Position numbers and translations under genes: made by a program. DNA of 64,000 nt from Mycobacterium sp. 1274761.0 (GTDB lineage Bacteria; Actinomycetota; Actinomycetes; Mycobacteriales; Mycobacteriaceae), in contig NZ_LZMC01000062.1 of NCBI RefSeq assembly GCF_001668615.1, forward strand, positions 62,001 through 126,000. The letters are read 5' to 3'. A model generated the notes under the pieces. It was not told the DNA's origin. It searched no databases and saw only the letters and a list, made by a program, of their open reading frames with translations. This document shows positions 23,699 through 33,668 of this stretch, one piece after another. Position 1 is the stretch's first letter. Each line of letters begins with the position of its first letter.

Positions 23699-24915
23699 GT
23701 GTCCGTGAGGCCGTGATTTGTGAACCGGTACGCACGCCGATCGGCCGTTACGGTGGCATGTTCCAGTCGCTGACGGCCGTCGATCTCGGGGTAACGGCGT
23801 TGACGGGCCTGCTGGAGCGCACCGGCATCGGACCCGATGTGGTGGACGACGTGATCCTCGGCCACTGCTATCCCAACAGCGATGCACCCGCCATCGGCCG
23901 CGTGGTCGCCCTGGACGCGGGCCTGCCCGTGACGGTGCCGGGCATGCAGGTCGACAGGCGCTGCGGCTCGGGCCTGCAGGCCGTCATCCAGGCCTGCCTG
24001 CAGGTGAGCGCCGGCGATAGCGACATCGTGGTCGCGGGCGGCACCGAGAGCATGAGCAACGTCGCCTTCTATTCGACAGATATGCGGTGGGGCGGTGCGC
24101 GATCCGGCGTCGCGGTGCATGACGGGCTTGCCCGCGGACGAACCACGGCGGGCGGCCGGAACTACCCGGTGCCCGGCGGCATGCTGGAGACTGCGGAGAA
24201 CCTGCGCCGTGAGTACGGCATCTCGCGGCAGGAGCAGGACGAGCTCGCGGTGGCATCACATCAGCGGGCGGTCGCCGCGCAGAAGGACGGCATCCTCGCC
24301 GAGGAGATCATCCCGGTCGCCGTGCGTACCAACGCAGGCGAGCAGGTGATCGACATCGATGAACACCCGCGGGCGGACACCTCGGTGGAATCCCTCGCCC
24401 GGCTGAAACCCGTTCTGGGCAAGCGCGATCCGGACGCCACCGTGACGGCGGGCAACTCCAGCGGCCAGAACGACGCAGCGTCCATGTGTCTTGTCACAAC
24501 ACCCGACAAAGCGGCCGAGCTGAGGTTGACGCCGCTGGTTCGGCTCCTGGCCTGGGGCTCCGCGGGCGTGGCACCCCACGTCATGGGGATCGGGCCGGTG
24601 CCTGCCACCGAGGCTGCGCTCGGCAAGGCCGGCCTGCGCCTGAGCGACATCGACCTGATCGAGCTCAACGAGGCGTTCGCGGCGCAGGCGCTGGCTGTGA
24701 TGCGGGAGTGGGGCTTCACCGAGACGGACCGCGAACGGACGAACGTCCATGGGTCGGGCATCTCGCTGGGCCATCCGGTCGGGGCGACGGGCGGGCGGAT
24801 GCTCGCCACGCTGGCCCGTGAGATGAACCGGCGTCAGGTCCGGTACGGGTTGGAGACGATGTGTATCGGCGGCGGGCAGGGCCTGGCGGCGGTATTCGAG
24901 AGGGTGGTGGCATGA
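23695..24915 (+). CDS. Acetyl-CoA acyltransferase (thiolase)
   Basis: A 406-residue degradative thiolase. The nucleophile is Cys90 in [11 protein letters not shown], the His is in [13 protein letters not shown], and the second Cys is in [10 protein letters not shown]; all are intact. It cleaves a 3-oxoacyl-CoA with CoA to give acetyl- or propionyl-CoA. It overlaps both neighbours (FabG-type SDR before, FadE after) by 4 bases, which indicates translational coupling of a short beta-oxidation set: dehydrogenase, hydroxyacyl oxidation and thiolysis. Confidence 0.93.
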   Translation: MSVREAVICEPVRTPIGRYGGMFQSLTAVDLGVTALTGLLERTGIGPDVVDDVILGHCYPNSDAPAIGRVVALDAGLPVTVPGMQVDRRCGSGLQAVIQACLQVSAGDSDIVVAGGTESMSNVAFYSTDMRWGGARSGVAVHDGLARGRTTAGGRNYPVPGGMLETAENLRREYGISRQEQDELAVASHQRAVAAQKDGILAEEIIPVAVRTNAGEQVIDIDEHPRADTSVESLARLKPVLGKRDPDATVTAGNSSGQNDAASMCLVTTPDKAAELRLTPLVRLLAWGSAGVAPHVMGIGPVPATEAALGKAGLRLSDIDLIELNEAFAAQALAVMREWGFTETDRERTNVHGSGISLGHPVGATGGRMLATLAREMNRRQVRYGLETMCIGGGQGLAAVFERVVA

Positions 24916-26105
24916 GCCGGATCGCTCAGACGCTCGGCCTGACCGAGTTTCAGACCGAGATCGTCGCCAACGTGCGGCAGTTCGTCGACAAAGAGGTCAT
25001 TCCCCACGCGCAGGAACTCGAACACGCTGATACCTATCCGCAGGACATCGTCGATCAGATGCGCGAGATGGGTCTGTTCGGTTTGATGATTTCGGAGGAG
25101 TACGGCGGCCTGGGTGAATCGCTGCTGACCTATGCGTTGTGCGTCGAGGAACTCGCCCGCGGTTGGATGAGCGTCTCGGGTGTGATCAACACCCACTTCA
25201 TCGTGGCGTACATGCTGCGCCAGCACGGGACCGACGAGCAGAAGCAGCGCTACCTGCCGCGGATGGCTAGCGGGGAGACCCGCGGCGCCTTCTCGATGTC
25301 TGAACCCGAACTCGGCTCCGACGTCGCCGCGATCCGGACCAGGGCAAGGCGCAACGACGACGGAACCTACACCATCGACGGCCAGAAGATGTGGTTGACC
25401 AACGGCGGTAGTTCCACGCTGGTGGCGGCATTGGTGAAAACCGATGAGGGAGCCGACAAACCGCACCGCAACCTCACGGCGTTCCTCGTCGAAAAACCTA
25501 CCGGCTTCGGCGAAGTCGCACCCGGACTGGTTATCCCCGGCAAGATCGACAAGCTCGGGTACAAGGGCATCGACACCACGGAGATGATTTTCGACGGATA
25601 CGTCGCCAAGGCCGACGACATCCTCGGTGAGAAGCCCGGGCAGGGCTTCTACCAGATGATGGATGGCATCGAGGTGGGACGGGTCAATGTGTCGGCGCGG
25701 GCGTGCGGCGTCGGCATCCGCGCCTTCGAGCTGGCCGTTCGGTATGCGCAGCAACGGCAGACCTTCGGCAAGCCGATCGCTGAACACCAGGCAATCGCCT
25801 TCCAGCTGGCGGAGATGGCCACGAAAGTGGAAGCCGCACACCTGATGATGGTCAACGCCGCCCGGCTGAAAGACTCCGGTGAGCGCAACGACGTCGCCGC
25901 CGGGATGGCCAAGTATCTCGCGAGTGAGTTCTGCTCGGAGGTCACCCAGCAGAGCTTCCGCATCCACGGCGGCTACGGCTACTCCAAGGAGTACGAGATC
26001 GAGCGGCTGATGCGCGATGCCCCGTTCCTGCTGATCGGCGAGGGCACCAGCGAGATCCAGAAGAACATCATCAGCAAGCGACTGTTGGCCGACTATCGGA
26101 TCTGA
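24912..26105 (+). CDS. Acyl-CoA dehydrogenase (FadE), homomeric type
   Basis: A 397-residue acyl-CoA dehydrogenase. FSMSEPELGSDVAAIR holds the flavin/substrate contact, and the C-terminal LLIGEGTSEIQKNI carries the Glu of the MCAD-type active site. No partner FadE is adjacent, so a homotetramer is expected. The start ATG sits in the thiolase stop codon; one base separates its stop from the GTG of the regulator gene. It is most like bacterial short/branched-chain enzymes by its general sequence, but chain preference cannot be told. Confidence 0.9.
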   Translation: MSRIAQTLGLTEFQTEIVANVRQFVDKEVIPHAQELEHADTYPQDIVDQMREMGLFGLMISEEYGGLGESLLTYALCVEELARGWMSVSGVINTHFIVAYMLRQHGTDEQKQRYLPRMASGETRGAFSMSEPELGSDVAAIRTRARRNDDGTYTIDGQKMWLTNGGSSTLVAALVKTDEGADKPHRNLTAFLVEKPTGFGEVAPGLVIPGKIDKLGYKGIDTTEMIFDGYVAKADDILGEKPGQGFYQMMDGIEVGRVNVSARACGVGIRAFELAVRYAQQRQTFGKPIAEHQAIAFQLAEMATKVEAAHLMMVNAARLKDSGERNDVAAGMAKYLASEFCSEVTQQSFRIHGGYGYSKEYEIERLMRDAPFLLIGEGTSEIQKNIISKRLLADYRI

Positions 26106-26106
26106 C

Positions 26107-26775
26107 GTGTCGGTTCAGGAATTCACCAGTCGGCCACAGCTTTCCGAAGCAGTCGCGCGGTTCGTTCGCAACCGCATCTTCGACGGTACCTATGCCGCAG
26201 GCGAGTACGTGCGGCTTGACCAGCTGGCAGCCGAACTCGGTATCAGCGTCACGCCCGTACGCGAGGCGCTCTTTCAGCTGCGCGCCGAAGGCCTGCTCGA
26301 CCAGAAGCTTCACCGGGGATTCGTGGTACTGCCGGTGACGGGACGCGACATCAGCGACGTGTCCGACGTTCAAGCCCACATCGGTGGTGAGTTGGCCGCG
26401 CGCGCCGCGGCCAACATCACCGATAGCCAGGTGCGGGAGCTGGAGTCGATCCAGGAGCAGCTGGAGGCCGCCTACGCCAGCGACGATCATGAACGGGCGG
26501 TGCGGCTCAACCACGACTTCCACCGCGCGATCAACGTCGCCGCCGACTCGCCGAAGCTGGCACAGCTGATGTCCCAGATCACCCGCTACGCACCGGAATC
26601 GGTGTTTCCCGTCGTCGAAGGCTGGCCGAAGCGATCGATGAAAGACCACCGGCGGGTAGTGGCGGCGCTGGCCAAACGAGACGCCGAGGCCGCGCGCGCC
26701 GCCATGTCCGAGCACCTTTCGGCAGGCGCCGCACCGCTCATCAACCACCTCAAACGACGAGGCGTCGTCACTTAA
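26107..26775 (+). CDS. GntR-family regulator with FCD domain
   Basis: A 222-residue regulator. The winged helix-turn-helix (about 10-75) includes LDQLAAELGISVTPVREAL, followed by an FCD ligand-binding domain (about 85-215) with the metal/effector-type residues in LNHDFHRAINVAAD and MKDHRRVVAAL. FCD regulators usually sense a carboxylate or acyl-CoA intermediate. It is the last gene of the fabG-thiolase-fadE operon and probably represses that operon and the divergent fadE-SDR pair from the palindrome at 22889-22907. The start is a GTG. It converges with the FadD gene, overlapping its end by 4 bases. Confidence 0.9.
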   Translation: MSVQEFTSRPQLSEAVARFVRNRIFDGTYAAGEYVRLDQLAAELGISVTPVREALFQLRAEGLLDQKLHRGFVVLPVTGRDISDVSDVQAHIGGELAARAAANITDSQVRELESIQEQLEAAYASDDHERAVRLNHDFHRAINVAADSPKLAQLMSQITRYAPESVFPVVEGWPKRSMKDHRRVVAALAKRDAEAARAAMSEHLSAGAAPLINHLKRRGVVT

Positions 26776-28292
26776 CTGCTTGGGCCAAGCCCGGTCAGCA
26801 TCCGCTTCAACGCCGGAACGTCGACCTTGCCGGTGGCGCCCCTGGGCACCGCATCGTCGGAATCGACTGTCAGCCATACCGTCGGCACCTTGAATGAACT
26901 CAACAGCGTTCGCGCGGCGACTCGGAGTTGTTCGGCTGTCATCTCAGTGATGGCCACGGCGCCCACCGCACCGGCCGCTTCGGTGACGAACGCGTTCTGG
27001 ACACCGTCGATGGATCGCAGCGCCTGCTCGACCTCGCTGGGGTACACCGTCGCACCCCTGACCTTGAACATGTCGTCGGACCTGCCGTGGTAGAACATGA
27101 AGCCGTCGTCGTCGAGGTGTCCGAGATCGCCGGTGGGGTAGAAGCCTTCGGCGGTGAACACCTCTTCGCGGCTGCGGCGGCAGATTCCGCGCAACGTGTT
27201 GGGTCCGCGGATCTGGATCATGCCGATCGTGCCGGCCGGTACGGGTTCACCGGTGTCCGGGTCGACGATGCGAACCTCTGTGCCCGCGAACGGTTTCCCG
27301 CAGCTGCCCCAGGCCGAGCGCGGCATGTCGGTGTCAGCGGGGTAGCCGCAGTATGGGCCGAACGCCTCGGTCATGCCGAACAGCTTGGCGCGCGCGCCCG
27401 GCGGTGCCTGCAGGTCGGGCGGCAACAGTGCCTCCAGGCTTCCCGGTCGCAGCGACGACAGATCCGCGCCAACCGACTTCAATTGCAGGGCAAGGGCTTC
27501 AGCCTGGTCCGGCCAGCCGCGAAACAGAGTGACCCGTTCCCGCTCGAGCAGGCCCAGTGTGGTTTCGGGCCGCGGTATTGGTTCGGTGATGAGCGTGGCG
27601 CCGGAGAGCAGAGCCGACAGGATGCCGCTGCCGAAGCCGCCAACCCAGAAAAACGGCATCGGGAGATACAGGCGGGTGTCGGCGCCGATGCATCGTGCGG
27701 ACAGTCCCGACTGGACAGCCCCGAGCGCATTGCCGTGCGAGTGAATGACGCCCTTGGGTGGACCGCTGCTTCCTGACGTGAACATGATCACGAGGGTGTC
27801 GGCGGGCATCACTGTGCCGATGACCGCGTCGACAGATTCACCCGGCACTTCGGTGTGCGGCAGTTGGTCGGGCGTCCAAAGCCGCTGCAGAGCAGGAAGA
27901 TCAACTGCCGAATTGCAAAACGACCGCAGATCGTCGAGGTATCGGTGCCCGCGGAATTCTTCGACGGCCACCAGGTGTTGCACCGACGCGACCCGCAGTT
28001 GCGCGACGAGTTCGCGTGGAGTGAGAAGCGTGCTCAGCGGAACCAGGACCGCACCGATGCGGGTCAGCGCGACCGCGGTCTGCACCCACCGGGCGCTGTT
28101 CGGCATGATCAACCCGACCCGCGTGCCCTTTGTCACGCCCGCTTTTAGGAAATCCGCTGCCATGGCGTGCGTCGTCGCATCGAGTTCGCCATAGGTGAGC
28201 CGGGTTTCCGGATCGATCACCATCGGCTTGTCCGGGTGCTCAGCGGCGCGGCGCCGCACCACATGATCGACCGTAGAGGGGAACTCAGCCAT
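26772..28292 (-). CDS. Acyl-CoA synthetase (FadD) - last of three in a row
   Basis: A 506-residue AMP-forming ligase. The P-loop is LVIMFTSGSSGPPKGVIHSH, the hinge region YHGRSDDMFKVRG, and the catalytic Lys is in GATGKVDVPALKRM. It activates a carboxylic acid as acyl-AMP and then acyl-CoA. I start it at MAEFPSTVDHV (28292), inside the end of the preceding FadD (8-base overlap). It is the third of three consecutive ligases following three enoyl-CoA hydratase genes. The three ligases differ in sequence, so they probably serve different intermediates. Confidence 0.88.
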   Translation of the reverse strand: MAEFPSTVDHVVRRRAAEHPDKPMVIDPETRLTYGELDATTHAMAADFLKAGVTKGTRVGLIMPNSARWVQTAVALTRIGAVLVPLSTLLTPRELVAQLRVASVQHLVAVEEFRGHRYLDDLRSFCNSAVDLPALQRLWTPDQLPHTEVPGESVDAVIGTVMPADTLVIMFTSGSSGPPKGVIHSHGNALGAVQSGLSARCIGADTRLYLPMPFFWVGGFGSGILSALLSGATLITEPIPRPETTLGLLERERVTLFRGWPDQAEALALQLKSVGADLSSLRPGSLEALLPPDLQAPPGARAKLFGMTEAFGPYCGYPADTDMPRSAWGSCGKPFAGTEVRIVDPDTGEPVPAGTIGMIQIRGPNTLRGICRRSREEVFTAEGFYPTGDLGHLDDDGFMFYHGRSDDMFKVRGATVYPSEVEQALRSIDGVQNAFVTEAAGAVGAVAITEMTAEQLRVAARTLLSSFKVPTVWLTVDSDDAVPRGATGKVDVPALKRMLTGLGPSS

Positions 28293-29772
28293 CGAGCACC
28301 GCCGCGAGGCGTTTGACATCGACCTTGCCGCTGGACAACACCGGGATTTGCGCGGGCTTCACCGCAACGATCCGCCTCGGAACTTTGTATGCCGAAAGCT
28401 CGCGTTTGAGCGAATCCCGAAGCGCCGATTCGTCGACGTCGTTGTCGGTGGCGACGACAGCGGCCACCGCCTGTCCGCGGTCGGCATCGGGTATACCGAA
28501 CACGTAGGCCGTGGATCCGGTGAGCCGCGCGATCACCCTTTCCACTTCCGCGGGAGCGACGTTGGCGCCCGCGCTCTTGATCAGCGAATCGCTCCTGCCG
28601 AGGTAGTAGTAGTAGCCGTCGGCATCGACACGCACGAGGTCACCGGTGTGGAACCAGCCGTCGGCGTCGAAGCACTCCTCGCGGCTGCGTTTGTGATACC
28701 GCTGCATGACGTAAGGACCGCGGATGCACAGCTCGCCGTGCTCGTCGATCTTCGCCTCGAACCCGGGTGCGGGCTTGCCGAACGAGCCGCGCCGGTGTTC
28801 TGGTTGGTCGGATTCGTCGCCGTCGAGCAGGACGACGCTTCCGGCCTCGGTCATGCCGAGCATATTGTGGCGCAGTTCCGAATCGGCCGGTCGCACATCG
28901 GGGGCCATGATGGGGTAGAGGTTGCCTCGCCGGATCGACGACAGGTCGCGTGCGCCGAGGCTGGGATGCCGTGCGAGCTGGGCGATACCGGCAACGAACC
29001 CGTTGGCCATCGTCGGCCGCTCGGCCTCGAGCAGGTCGAGGGTTCGGCCCGGGTCGGTGGCGTTGGAGCACACCAGCGTCGATCCGGCGACCAGTGTGGC
29101 GAGCAGCCCGAACGCGAAGCCGCCGATCCAGAAGAACGGCGAGTTGCAGAACAACTTGTCGTCGGCGGTCAGGCCGCGGATTCCATTGAGGTTGTTCTGA
29201 TGTCCGAGCAGCGAGGCGTGGGTGTGAATCACGCCCTTCGGGGTGCCAGACGATCCGGACGTGTAAATGATCGCCAGTGGATCGCACCCGTCGACATCTT
29301 CTTCCAGCACCGTCAGCAGCGCATCGTCGTCGACGGTAGCCGGCGGTGCGGTATCGATCAGCACGTGGCGCAGCAGCGGCACGGAGTTTTCGATATCGGC
29401 GAGCCGCCGACGAAAGTCGTTGCCGCGAAACGCGGACGCGGTGAGCAGCATGGCCACGTCGCTGTGCACGAGTTGCTCGCGGAGTTCGGATGCGGTGGCG
29501 AAAGTGGTGAATGGGACGACGACGGCGCCGATGCGGGCAGCGGCCAGCATTCCAATGACGAACTCGGCACCGTTGGGGTACAGCAGCCCGACGTGCGTGC
29601 CCTTGCCTGCGCCGAGGCTGATCAGGCCGCGGGCCAGGTGAGCCGACCGCCGCTCGGCGTCGGCGTAGCCGAGCCGGTCGTCGTCACACACCAGCAGCGG
29701 GCGGCCGCCTCGTGCGGTCGCTTGTTGACGCAGCAGCGCGGCGACCGTGCCCTCAGCCGGCACGGATGGCAC
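28285..29772 (-). CDS. Acyl-CoA synthetase (FadD) - second of three
   Basis: A 495-residue AMP-forming ligase with the P-loop LAIIYTSGSSGTPKGVIHTH, the YYLGRSDSLIKSAG hinge and the C-terminal catalytic Lys in VLSSGKVDVKRL. The start is the GTG at 29772 or a second in-frame GTG three codons later; either way it begins within the last 20 bases of the upstream ligase gene, so translation is coupled. It is more similar in motif pattern to the third ligase (both SGSSG) than to the first (SGTTG), suggesting that these two arose by duplication. Confidence 0.88.
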   Translation of the reverse strand: MPSVPAEGTVAALLRQQATARGGRPLLVCDDDRLGYADAERRSAHLARGLISLGAGKGTHVGLLYPNGAEFVIGMLAAARIGAVVVPFTTFATASELREQLVHSDVAMLLTASAFRGNDFRRRLADIENSVPLLRHVLIDTAPPATVDDDALLTVLEEDVDGCDPLAIIYTSGSSGTPKGVIHTHASLLGHQNNLNGIRGLTADDKLFCNSPFFWIGGFAFGLLATLVAGSTLVCSNATDPGRTLDLLEAERPTMANGFVAGIAQLARHPSLGARDLSSIRRGNLYPIMAPDVRPADSELRHNMLGMTEAGSVVLLDGDESDQPEHRRGSFGKPAPGFEAKIDEHGELCIRGPYVMQRYHKRSREECFDADGWFHTGDLVRVDADGYYYYLGRSDSLIKSAGANVAPAEVERVIARLTGSTAYVFGIPDADRGQAVAAVVATDNDVDESALRDSLKRELSAYKVPRRIVAVKPAQIPVLSSGKVDVKRLAAVLDG

Positions 29773-31195
29773 TCAAATCGGGTTTGCCGGACGGGGTCCG
29801 GGGGATGGCGTCGACGATCGCGATGTCCGACGGGATCTCGTAGTGGGCCAGCCGATTTCGCAGGAAATCGAGAAGTTCGTTCGGCTCGGTGGAGGCACCA
29901 TCCCGTAACTCCACCACGGCGACGGGTATCTCGCCCAGCCGCTGGTGCGGCCTGCCGACTACGGCCGCGCCTTTCACCGCCGGATGGCTTTCCAGCGCGG
30001 CGCGCACGTCATCGGGCATCACCTTGAACCCGCCGCGGATGATCGCCTGGTCGGCGCGCCCCAGGATCCACAGGAAGCCGTCCTTGTCGATACGGGCCAT
30101 GTCGGTGGTGCGCATCCAGTCCGCCGACGGCCCGAGCTGTCCCGGCTTGACCTCGAGCAACCCGGGCTGATCGGGACCGAGGGTATTACCGTTGTCGTCG
30201 ACGACACGCAGCTTCGCGCCGGGATTGGGGCGGCCCACGCTGCCCCGTTTGGCCTTCCAGTACCTTTGGTGGTCGGTCAGGGTCCAGCCTGCGACGCCGC
30301 CGCCGAATTCCGTTGCCGCGTAAGAGGTCAGCACGGGGATACCGAACTTCTCCTGAAACGCGTCCGCGTCGTCGGCTGACAGCGGCGCGGTACCCGATGT
30401 GACCACGCGGATACCTTCGAGGTCCTCCCGCGTCAGGTCGGAGTGCAGCACCATGCGCAATGCGGCAGGCACCAGTGACACCGCGCCAGGGCGATGCCTG
30501 CGCACCGCGTTGGCCCACACGTCGAGCTCGAAACGGTCCAGCAGCGCGAACGGCCGGCCCTCGACGATGCATTGCAGCACCCGGAACACACCGCCGATGT
30601 GCACGAGTGGCGCGTTCACGATCGCGACACCGCGGCGGACTGCCTCAGGCGCCGGCGAGCGCTCCGGATCGGGCCCCATCACGCTGTGCGCCAGCATGTC
30701 GTAGGTCAGGTCGATTCGCTTCGGTGGTCCGGTGGTTCCGCTGGTCAGCATCCGAACGGCCACACCGGGTTTCGCCGTGTCGTGGCCCGCGCCCGGGGTC
30801 ACCAGCAGGGGCTCGGCGTCGGCAGCCGAGATGGAAACGACGGTCGAGCGCGAGTCCTTCCCGACCAAGGTCTTCAGATCGGTTGGATCGCCTACGATGG
30901 CCGGCAGGTCAAGCGCGGCGATGTCGGCCTTGGTGCGGTTGTCGCCGCGGGACGGGTTGATCACCACGACGGTGCCACCGGCCATCAGCACGCCGAGGAA
31001 AGCGGCCACGTGTGCCGGCCGATTGCGCAACAGCATCCCTACTTGGCCGCGGTTTTCGACCAGTGAGGAGACACGGCGAGCCAGGGTGCCGATGTCACCG
31101 TAGGTGCACCACCGCCCGTCGTACTCGATGGCTCCCGTGTCGGGCGTGAGGTCGAGGACTGTCATGATGCGTTGGCGCAGAGGGTGGTCGGCCAT
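29753..31195 (-). CDS. Acyl-CoA synthetase (FadD) - first of three
   Basis: A 480-residue AMP-forming ligase; P-loop VRMLTSGTTGPPKRIDLTYD, hinge ILGRADQAIIRGG and catalytic Lys in TPSGKPDLSAIRAG. The P-loop continues KRIDLT where most family members have KGV-x-x-x-H, a small divergence. The start MADHPLRQRI shares one base with the stop of the enoyl-CoA hydratase gene (TGATG). The frame stays open for another 168 codons upstream, but that stretch is arginine-rich antisense of the hydratase gene and is rejected. Confidence 0.88.
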   Translation of the reverse strand: MADHPLRQRIMTVLDLTPDTGAIEYDGRWCTYGDIGTLARRVSSLVENRGQVGMLLRNRPAHVAAFLGVLMAGGTVVVINPSRGDNRTKADIAALDLPAIVGDPTDLKTLVGKDSRSTVVSISAADAEPLLVTPGAGHDTAKPGVAVRMLTSGTTGPPKRIDLTYDMLAHSVMGPDPERSPAPEAVRRGVAIVNAPLVHIGGVFRVLQCIVEGRPFALLDRFELDVWANAVRRHRPGAVSLVPAALRMVLHSDLTREDLEGIRVVTSGTAPLSADDADAFQEKFGIPVLTSYAATEFGGGVAGWTLTDHQRYWKAKRGSVGRPNPGAKLRVVDDNGNTLGPDQPGLLEVKPGQLGPSADWMRTTDMARIDKDGFLWILGRADQAIIRGGFKVMPDDVRAALESHPAVKGAAVVGRPHQRLGEIPVAVVELRDGASTEPNELLDFLRNRLAHYEIPSDIAIVDAIPRTPSGKPDLSAIRAG

Positions 31196-31980
31196 CACCG
31201 GATCCGGGGTTGCGATTTTACGGGGCCACCTCCAGCGGCGAGTTCGGCGGTGCCGATCGGGTTGCCGAGCCGGGTGTAGATCAGGTTCTGGTCGAGCGCG
31301 GCGCGGTACGGCTTGTCCAGCGACTCCCAGATGGCCTTGACGGTGCCCTGAGTCGCCGACGGCGGCTTGGCTGCGATGGAGCTGGCGATGGCGTGGGCCC
31401 TGACCCAGAGTTGTTCGCGCGGTACGACTTCGGAGACGAGTCCGATGCGCAGCGCGGTGTCGGCGCCGACCCGTTCGTCGTTGCCCATGAGCGCAATTCG
31501 CAGCGTCTCGGCGAGGCCGATGCGCCGCATCAGGCCGATCGGTTCGAGTGCACAGATCAGGCCGGCGGATACGTGCGAATCGAAGAACGTGGCGTCGTCG
31601 GAGCAGAGCACCACGTCGGATTCGTTGACGAAGTAGAACGCGCCTGCGGTACAGATGCCGTGCACGGCGCAGACCACCGGCTTCCACATCTTCTGCCATT
31701 TCGGGCTGAGCAGTTCACCGGGATCCTCGTGGTTCCAGACGTTGTCGGGCTGGCCGTAGGACGCTTTGATGTCCAGCCCGGCGCTGAATGCGCGATCACC
31801 CGCCGCACGCAGCACCACGGCGTTGACGCTGTCATCAAACTTCACCGTGCGCCACGCCCGTGCCATCTCCTCACACATCGTGCGGTTGAACGCGTTGAGC
31901 GCCTCGGGCCGGTTCAACGTGATCGTGGCGACGTGGTCGTCTGCGTCGACATCGAGGAGAAGGGTCTGGAAATCGCTCAT
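31195..31980 (-). CDS. Enoyl-CoA hydratase/isomerase family protein
   Basis: A 261-residue crotonase-fold protein. The acyl-CoA oxyanion region is seen as DRAFSAGLDIKAS and CAVHGICTAGAFYFVNESDV; SAGLICALEPIGLMRRI contains the Glu in the place of a catalytic acid. It probably hydrates or isomerises an unsaturated acyl-CoA. It starts at MSDFQTLLLDV within the preceding hydratase stop (ATGA overlap) and is the third hydratase in the operon. Confidence 0.87.
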   Translation of the reverse strand: MSDFQTLLLDVDADDHVATITLNRPEALNAFNRTMCEEMARAWRTVKFDDSVNAVVLRAAGDRAFSAGLDIKASYGQPDNVWNHEDPGELLSPKWQKMWKPVVCAVHGICTAGAFYFVNESDVVLCSDDATFFDSHVSAGLICALEPIGLMRRIGLAETLRIALMGNDERVGADTALRIGLVSEVVPREQLWVRAHAIASSIAAKPPSATQGTVKAIWESLDKPYRAALDQNLIYTRLGNPIGTAELAAGGGPVKSQPRIR

Positions 31981-32789
31981 CGGCACTGCCAGCTCGGTGC
32001 GCGCTTCTCGACGAACGCTTTCGGTCCTTCGAGCGAGTCCGCGGTGTGCAAGTTGCGTTCCCGAAACGCCTCGGCCAGGATCTCGGCCTCGTGCAATGGC
32101 AGATCCAGGGTCTTGTGAATGGCCAATCGGGTGCCGCGAACCGCCAGCGGCGCATTGCTGTTCACGATGTCGGCGATTTCGTGAGCGCGCTCGATGAGGC
32201 GGTCGTGTTCGACGACTTCGCTGATCAGTCCCAGTTCATAGGCGCGGTTTGCGTCCATCCGCTCATGCTTGCCCGTCAGCGCCATCCGTAAGGCGACGTT
32301 GCGCGGCAGCACCCGTGCCAGGCGCACCATCTCACGGCCGGCGACCAGGCCGATGCTGACGTGCGGATCGAAAAACGTCGCCTTGTCCGAGGCGATCACG
32401 ATATCGCCGGTGGTGACCCAGTCGAGGCCCGCGCCGCAGCAGATGCCGTTGATGGCGGCCAGCACGGGCTTGGCCATCCGACGAAACGGCGGGGTGCCTT
32501 CCTGCGGCGCCTCCCACTGCTCATAAGTCGACAGGTACGGCCGCTCGTTGATCACCTTGCCGTCCTCGGGAATCTGCTTGGCGTCTGCACCCGTGCAGAA
32601 GGCACGCCCGGCACCGGTGACGATGAGAAGCCAGACGTCATCGTCGTTTTCGGCATCGTCATAGGCCGCGCGCAACTCGGTGATCATGTACGGGCTGAGC
32701 GCGTTGAGCGCCTCCGGCCGGTTCAACGTGATGACGGCCTTGTGTCCGTCGACCTCATAGGTGATGGTGTCGTAGGACTTCGCGGTCAT
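31977..32789 (-). CDS. Enoyl-CoA hydratase/isomerase family protein
   Basis: A 270-residue crotonase-fold protein with the CoA-binding pattern TLNRPEALNALS, GAGRAFCTGADAKQI, and AAINGICCGAGLDWVTTGDI (second oxyanion Gly). HVSIGLVAGREMVRLARVL provides one likely catalytic Glu/Asp position. It ends FVEKRAPSWQCR, the usual ending that packs across the trimer. It lies 25 bases after the first hydratase and overlaps the third. Confidence 0.88.
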   Translation of the reverse strand: MTAKSYDTITYEVDGHKAVITLNRPEALNALSPYMITELRAAYDDAENDDDVWLLIVTGAGRAFCTGADAKQIPEDGKVINERPYLSTYEQWEAPQEGTPPFRRMAKPVLAAINGICCGAGLDWVTTGDIVIASDKATFFDPHVSIGLVAGREMVRLARVLPRNVALRMALTGKHERMDANRAYELGLISEVVEHDRLIERAHEIADIVNSNAPLAVRGTRLAIHKTLDLPLHEAEILAEAFRERNLHTADSLEGPKAFVEKRAPSWQCR

Positions 32790-32814
32790 CAGTGTTCCCT
32801 TTCTCGAATCGTGG

Positions 32815-33612
32815 TCATCGCCCGTGGAACTCCGGCGTGCGTCGTTCCCGGAACGCAGCCAGACCCTCCTTGAAATCCGTTGTTCGGCAGGAGAGCTCCA
32901 GGTTGTACAACTCCTGGTTCATCGTCTGCGCCAGGGTGGCGTTTTGTCCGTAGTGGATGGCCTGCTTCGCCAACCCGACCGCGACGGTCGGGGCGCTCGC
33001 GAGCCTGGACAGCAATTCTTCGACGTGGTCGTCGAGGTTGTTCGGCTCGGCGGCGTCGTGTATCAGTCCCCACTGCGCGGCATCGAATCCGCTGACCTGC
33101 TCGCCAAGCAGCAGCATCCGCTTGGCGCGCGCCAGACCCACGAGCCGGGGCAGCAGCCACGACGAGCCAGAGTCTGGGCTGAACCCCCGGGATACGAACG
33201 GCTCCCAGAAGACGGCATCGTCGGCAGCCACCGCGAAGTCGGCGGCCAGCGCCAGATTGCAGCCCAGCCCGGCGGCCCAACCCCGCACGGTGCACACCAC
33301 CGGCAGGTGAATGGTGTGGACGAGTTCGACGAGCCGGTGCGAGGTATGGGGGATGCGCCTGACGAGATCTCCTGTCCGCGGCCTCAGGTCACCGGAATTG
33401 GTGGCAACCCAATCCGCGCCCGCACAGAAGTCGTCGCCTTCTCCGTGAAGATGGATGGCCCGCAACGAGTCATCGGTGGCCGCTGTCGTCAGCGCGTCGA
33501 CGAGGGTCTCGACCATCGAGTGGCTCAGCGAGTTGCGCCGCTCCGGTCTGCCCAGCGTGAGCCGCAGAACCACACCGTCGCGGTGCACGGCCACGGCGCC
33601 GTCTTGACTCAC
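32815..33612 (-). CDS. Enoyl-CoA hydratase/isomerase family protein
   Basis: A 265-residue crotonase-fold protein heading the minus-strand six-gene run (three hydratase-type genes, then three ligases). Visible motifs are TLGRPERRNSLS, GDDFCAGADWVA, RGWAAGLGCNLALAADFAV and RGFSPDSGSSWLLPRLVG. The last has Asp in the position used for catalysis by isomerase/PaaG-like members, so double-bond isomerisation or ring chemistry is as likely as hydration. Its promoter lies in the 88-base divergent gap to the hotdog gene, which contains an A+T-rich palindrome and a TACAGTAG half-site. Confidence 0.88.
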   Translation of the reverse strand: MSQDGAVAVHRDGVVLRLTLGRPERRNSLSHSMVETLVDALTTAATDDSLRAIHLHGEGDDFCAGADWVATNSGDLRPRTGDLVRRIPHTSHRLVELVHTIHLPVVCTVRGWAAGLGCNLALAADFAVAADDAVFWEPFVSRGFSPDSGSSWLLPRLVGLARAKRMLLLGEQVSGFDAAQWGLIHDAAEPNNLDDHVEELLSRLASAPTVAVGLAKQAIHYGQNATLAQTMNQELYNLELSCRTTDFKEGLAAFRERRTPEFHGR

Positions 33613-33668
33613 TGCCCGGGTCCCTTCTCGAGCCGGTACGGATACCCATACAGTAGGCTAAACCCTTA

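Noticed and set aside
24834..25967. 377-residue minus-strand open frame
   Set aside because: Mirror of the FadE gene at 24912; low-complexity His/Arg/Val composition and no recognisable domain.
28348..30027. 559-residue plus-strand open frame
   Set aside because: It runs antisense across two well-supported FadD genes and has an Arg/Gly/Val-rich shadow composition with no family motif.
31196..31699. N-terminal extension of the first of the three FadD genes
   Set aside because: The extra 168 codons are Arg-rich and antisense-like across the hydratase gene; the fold begins at the ATG at 31195.
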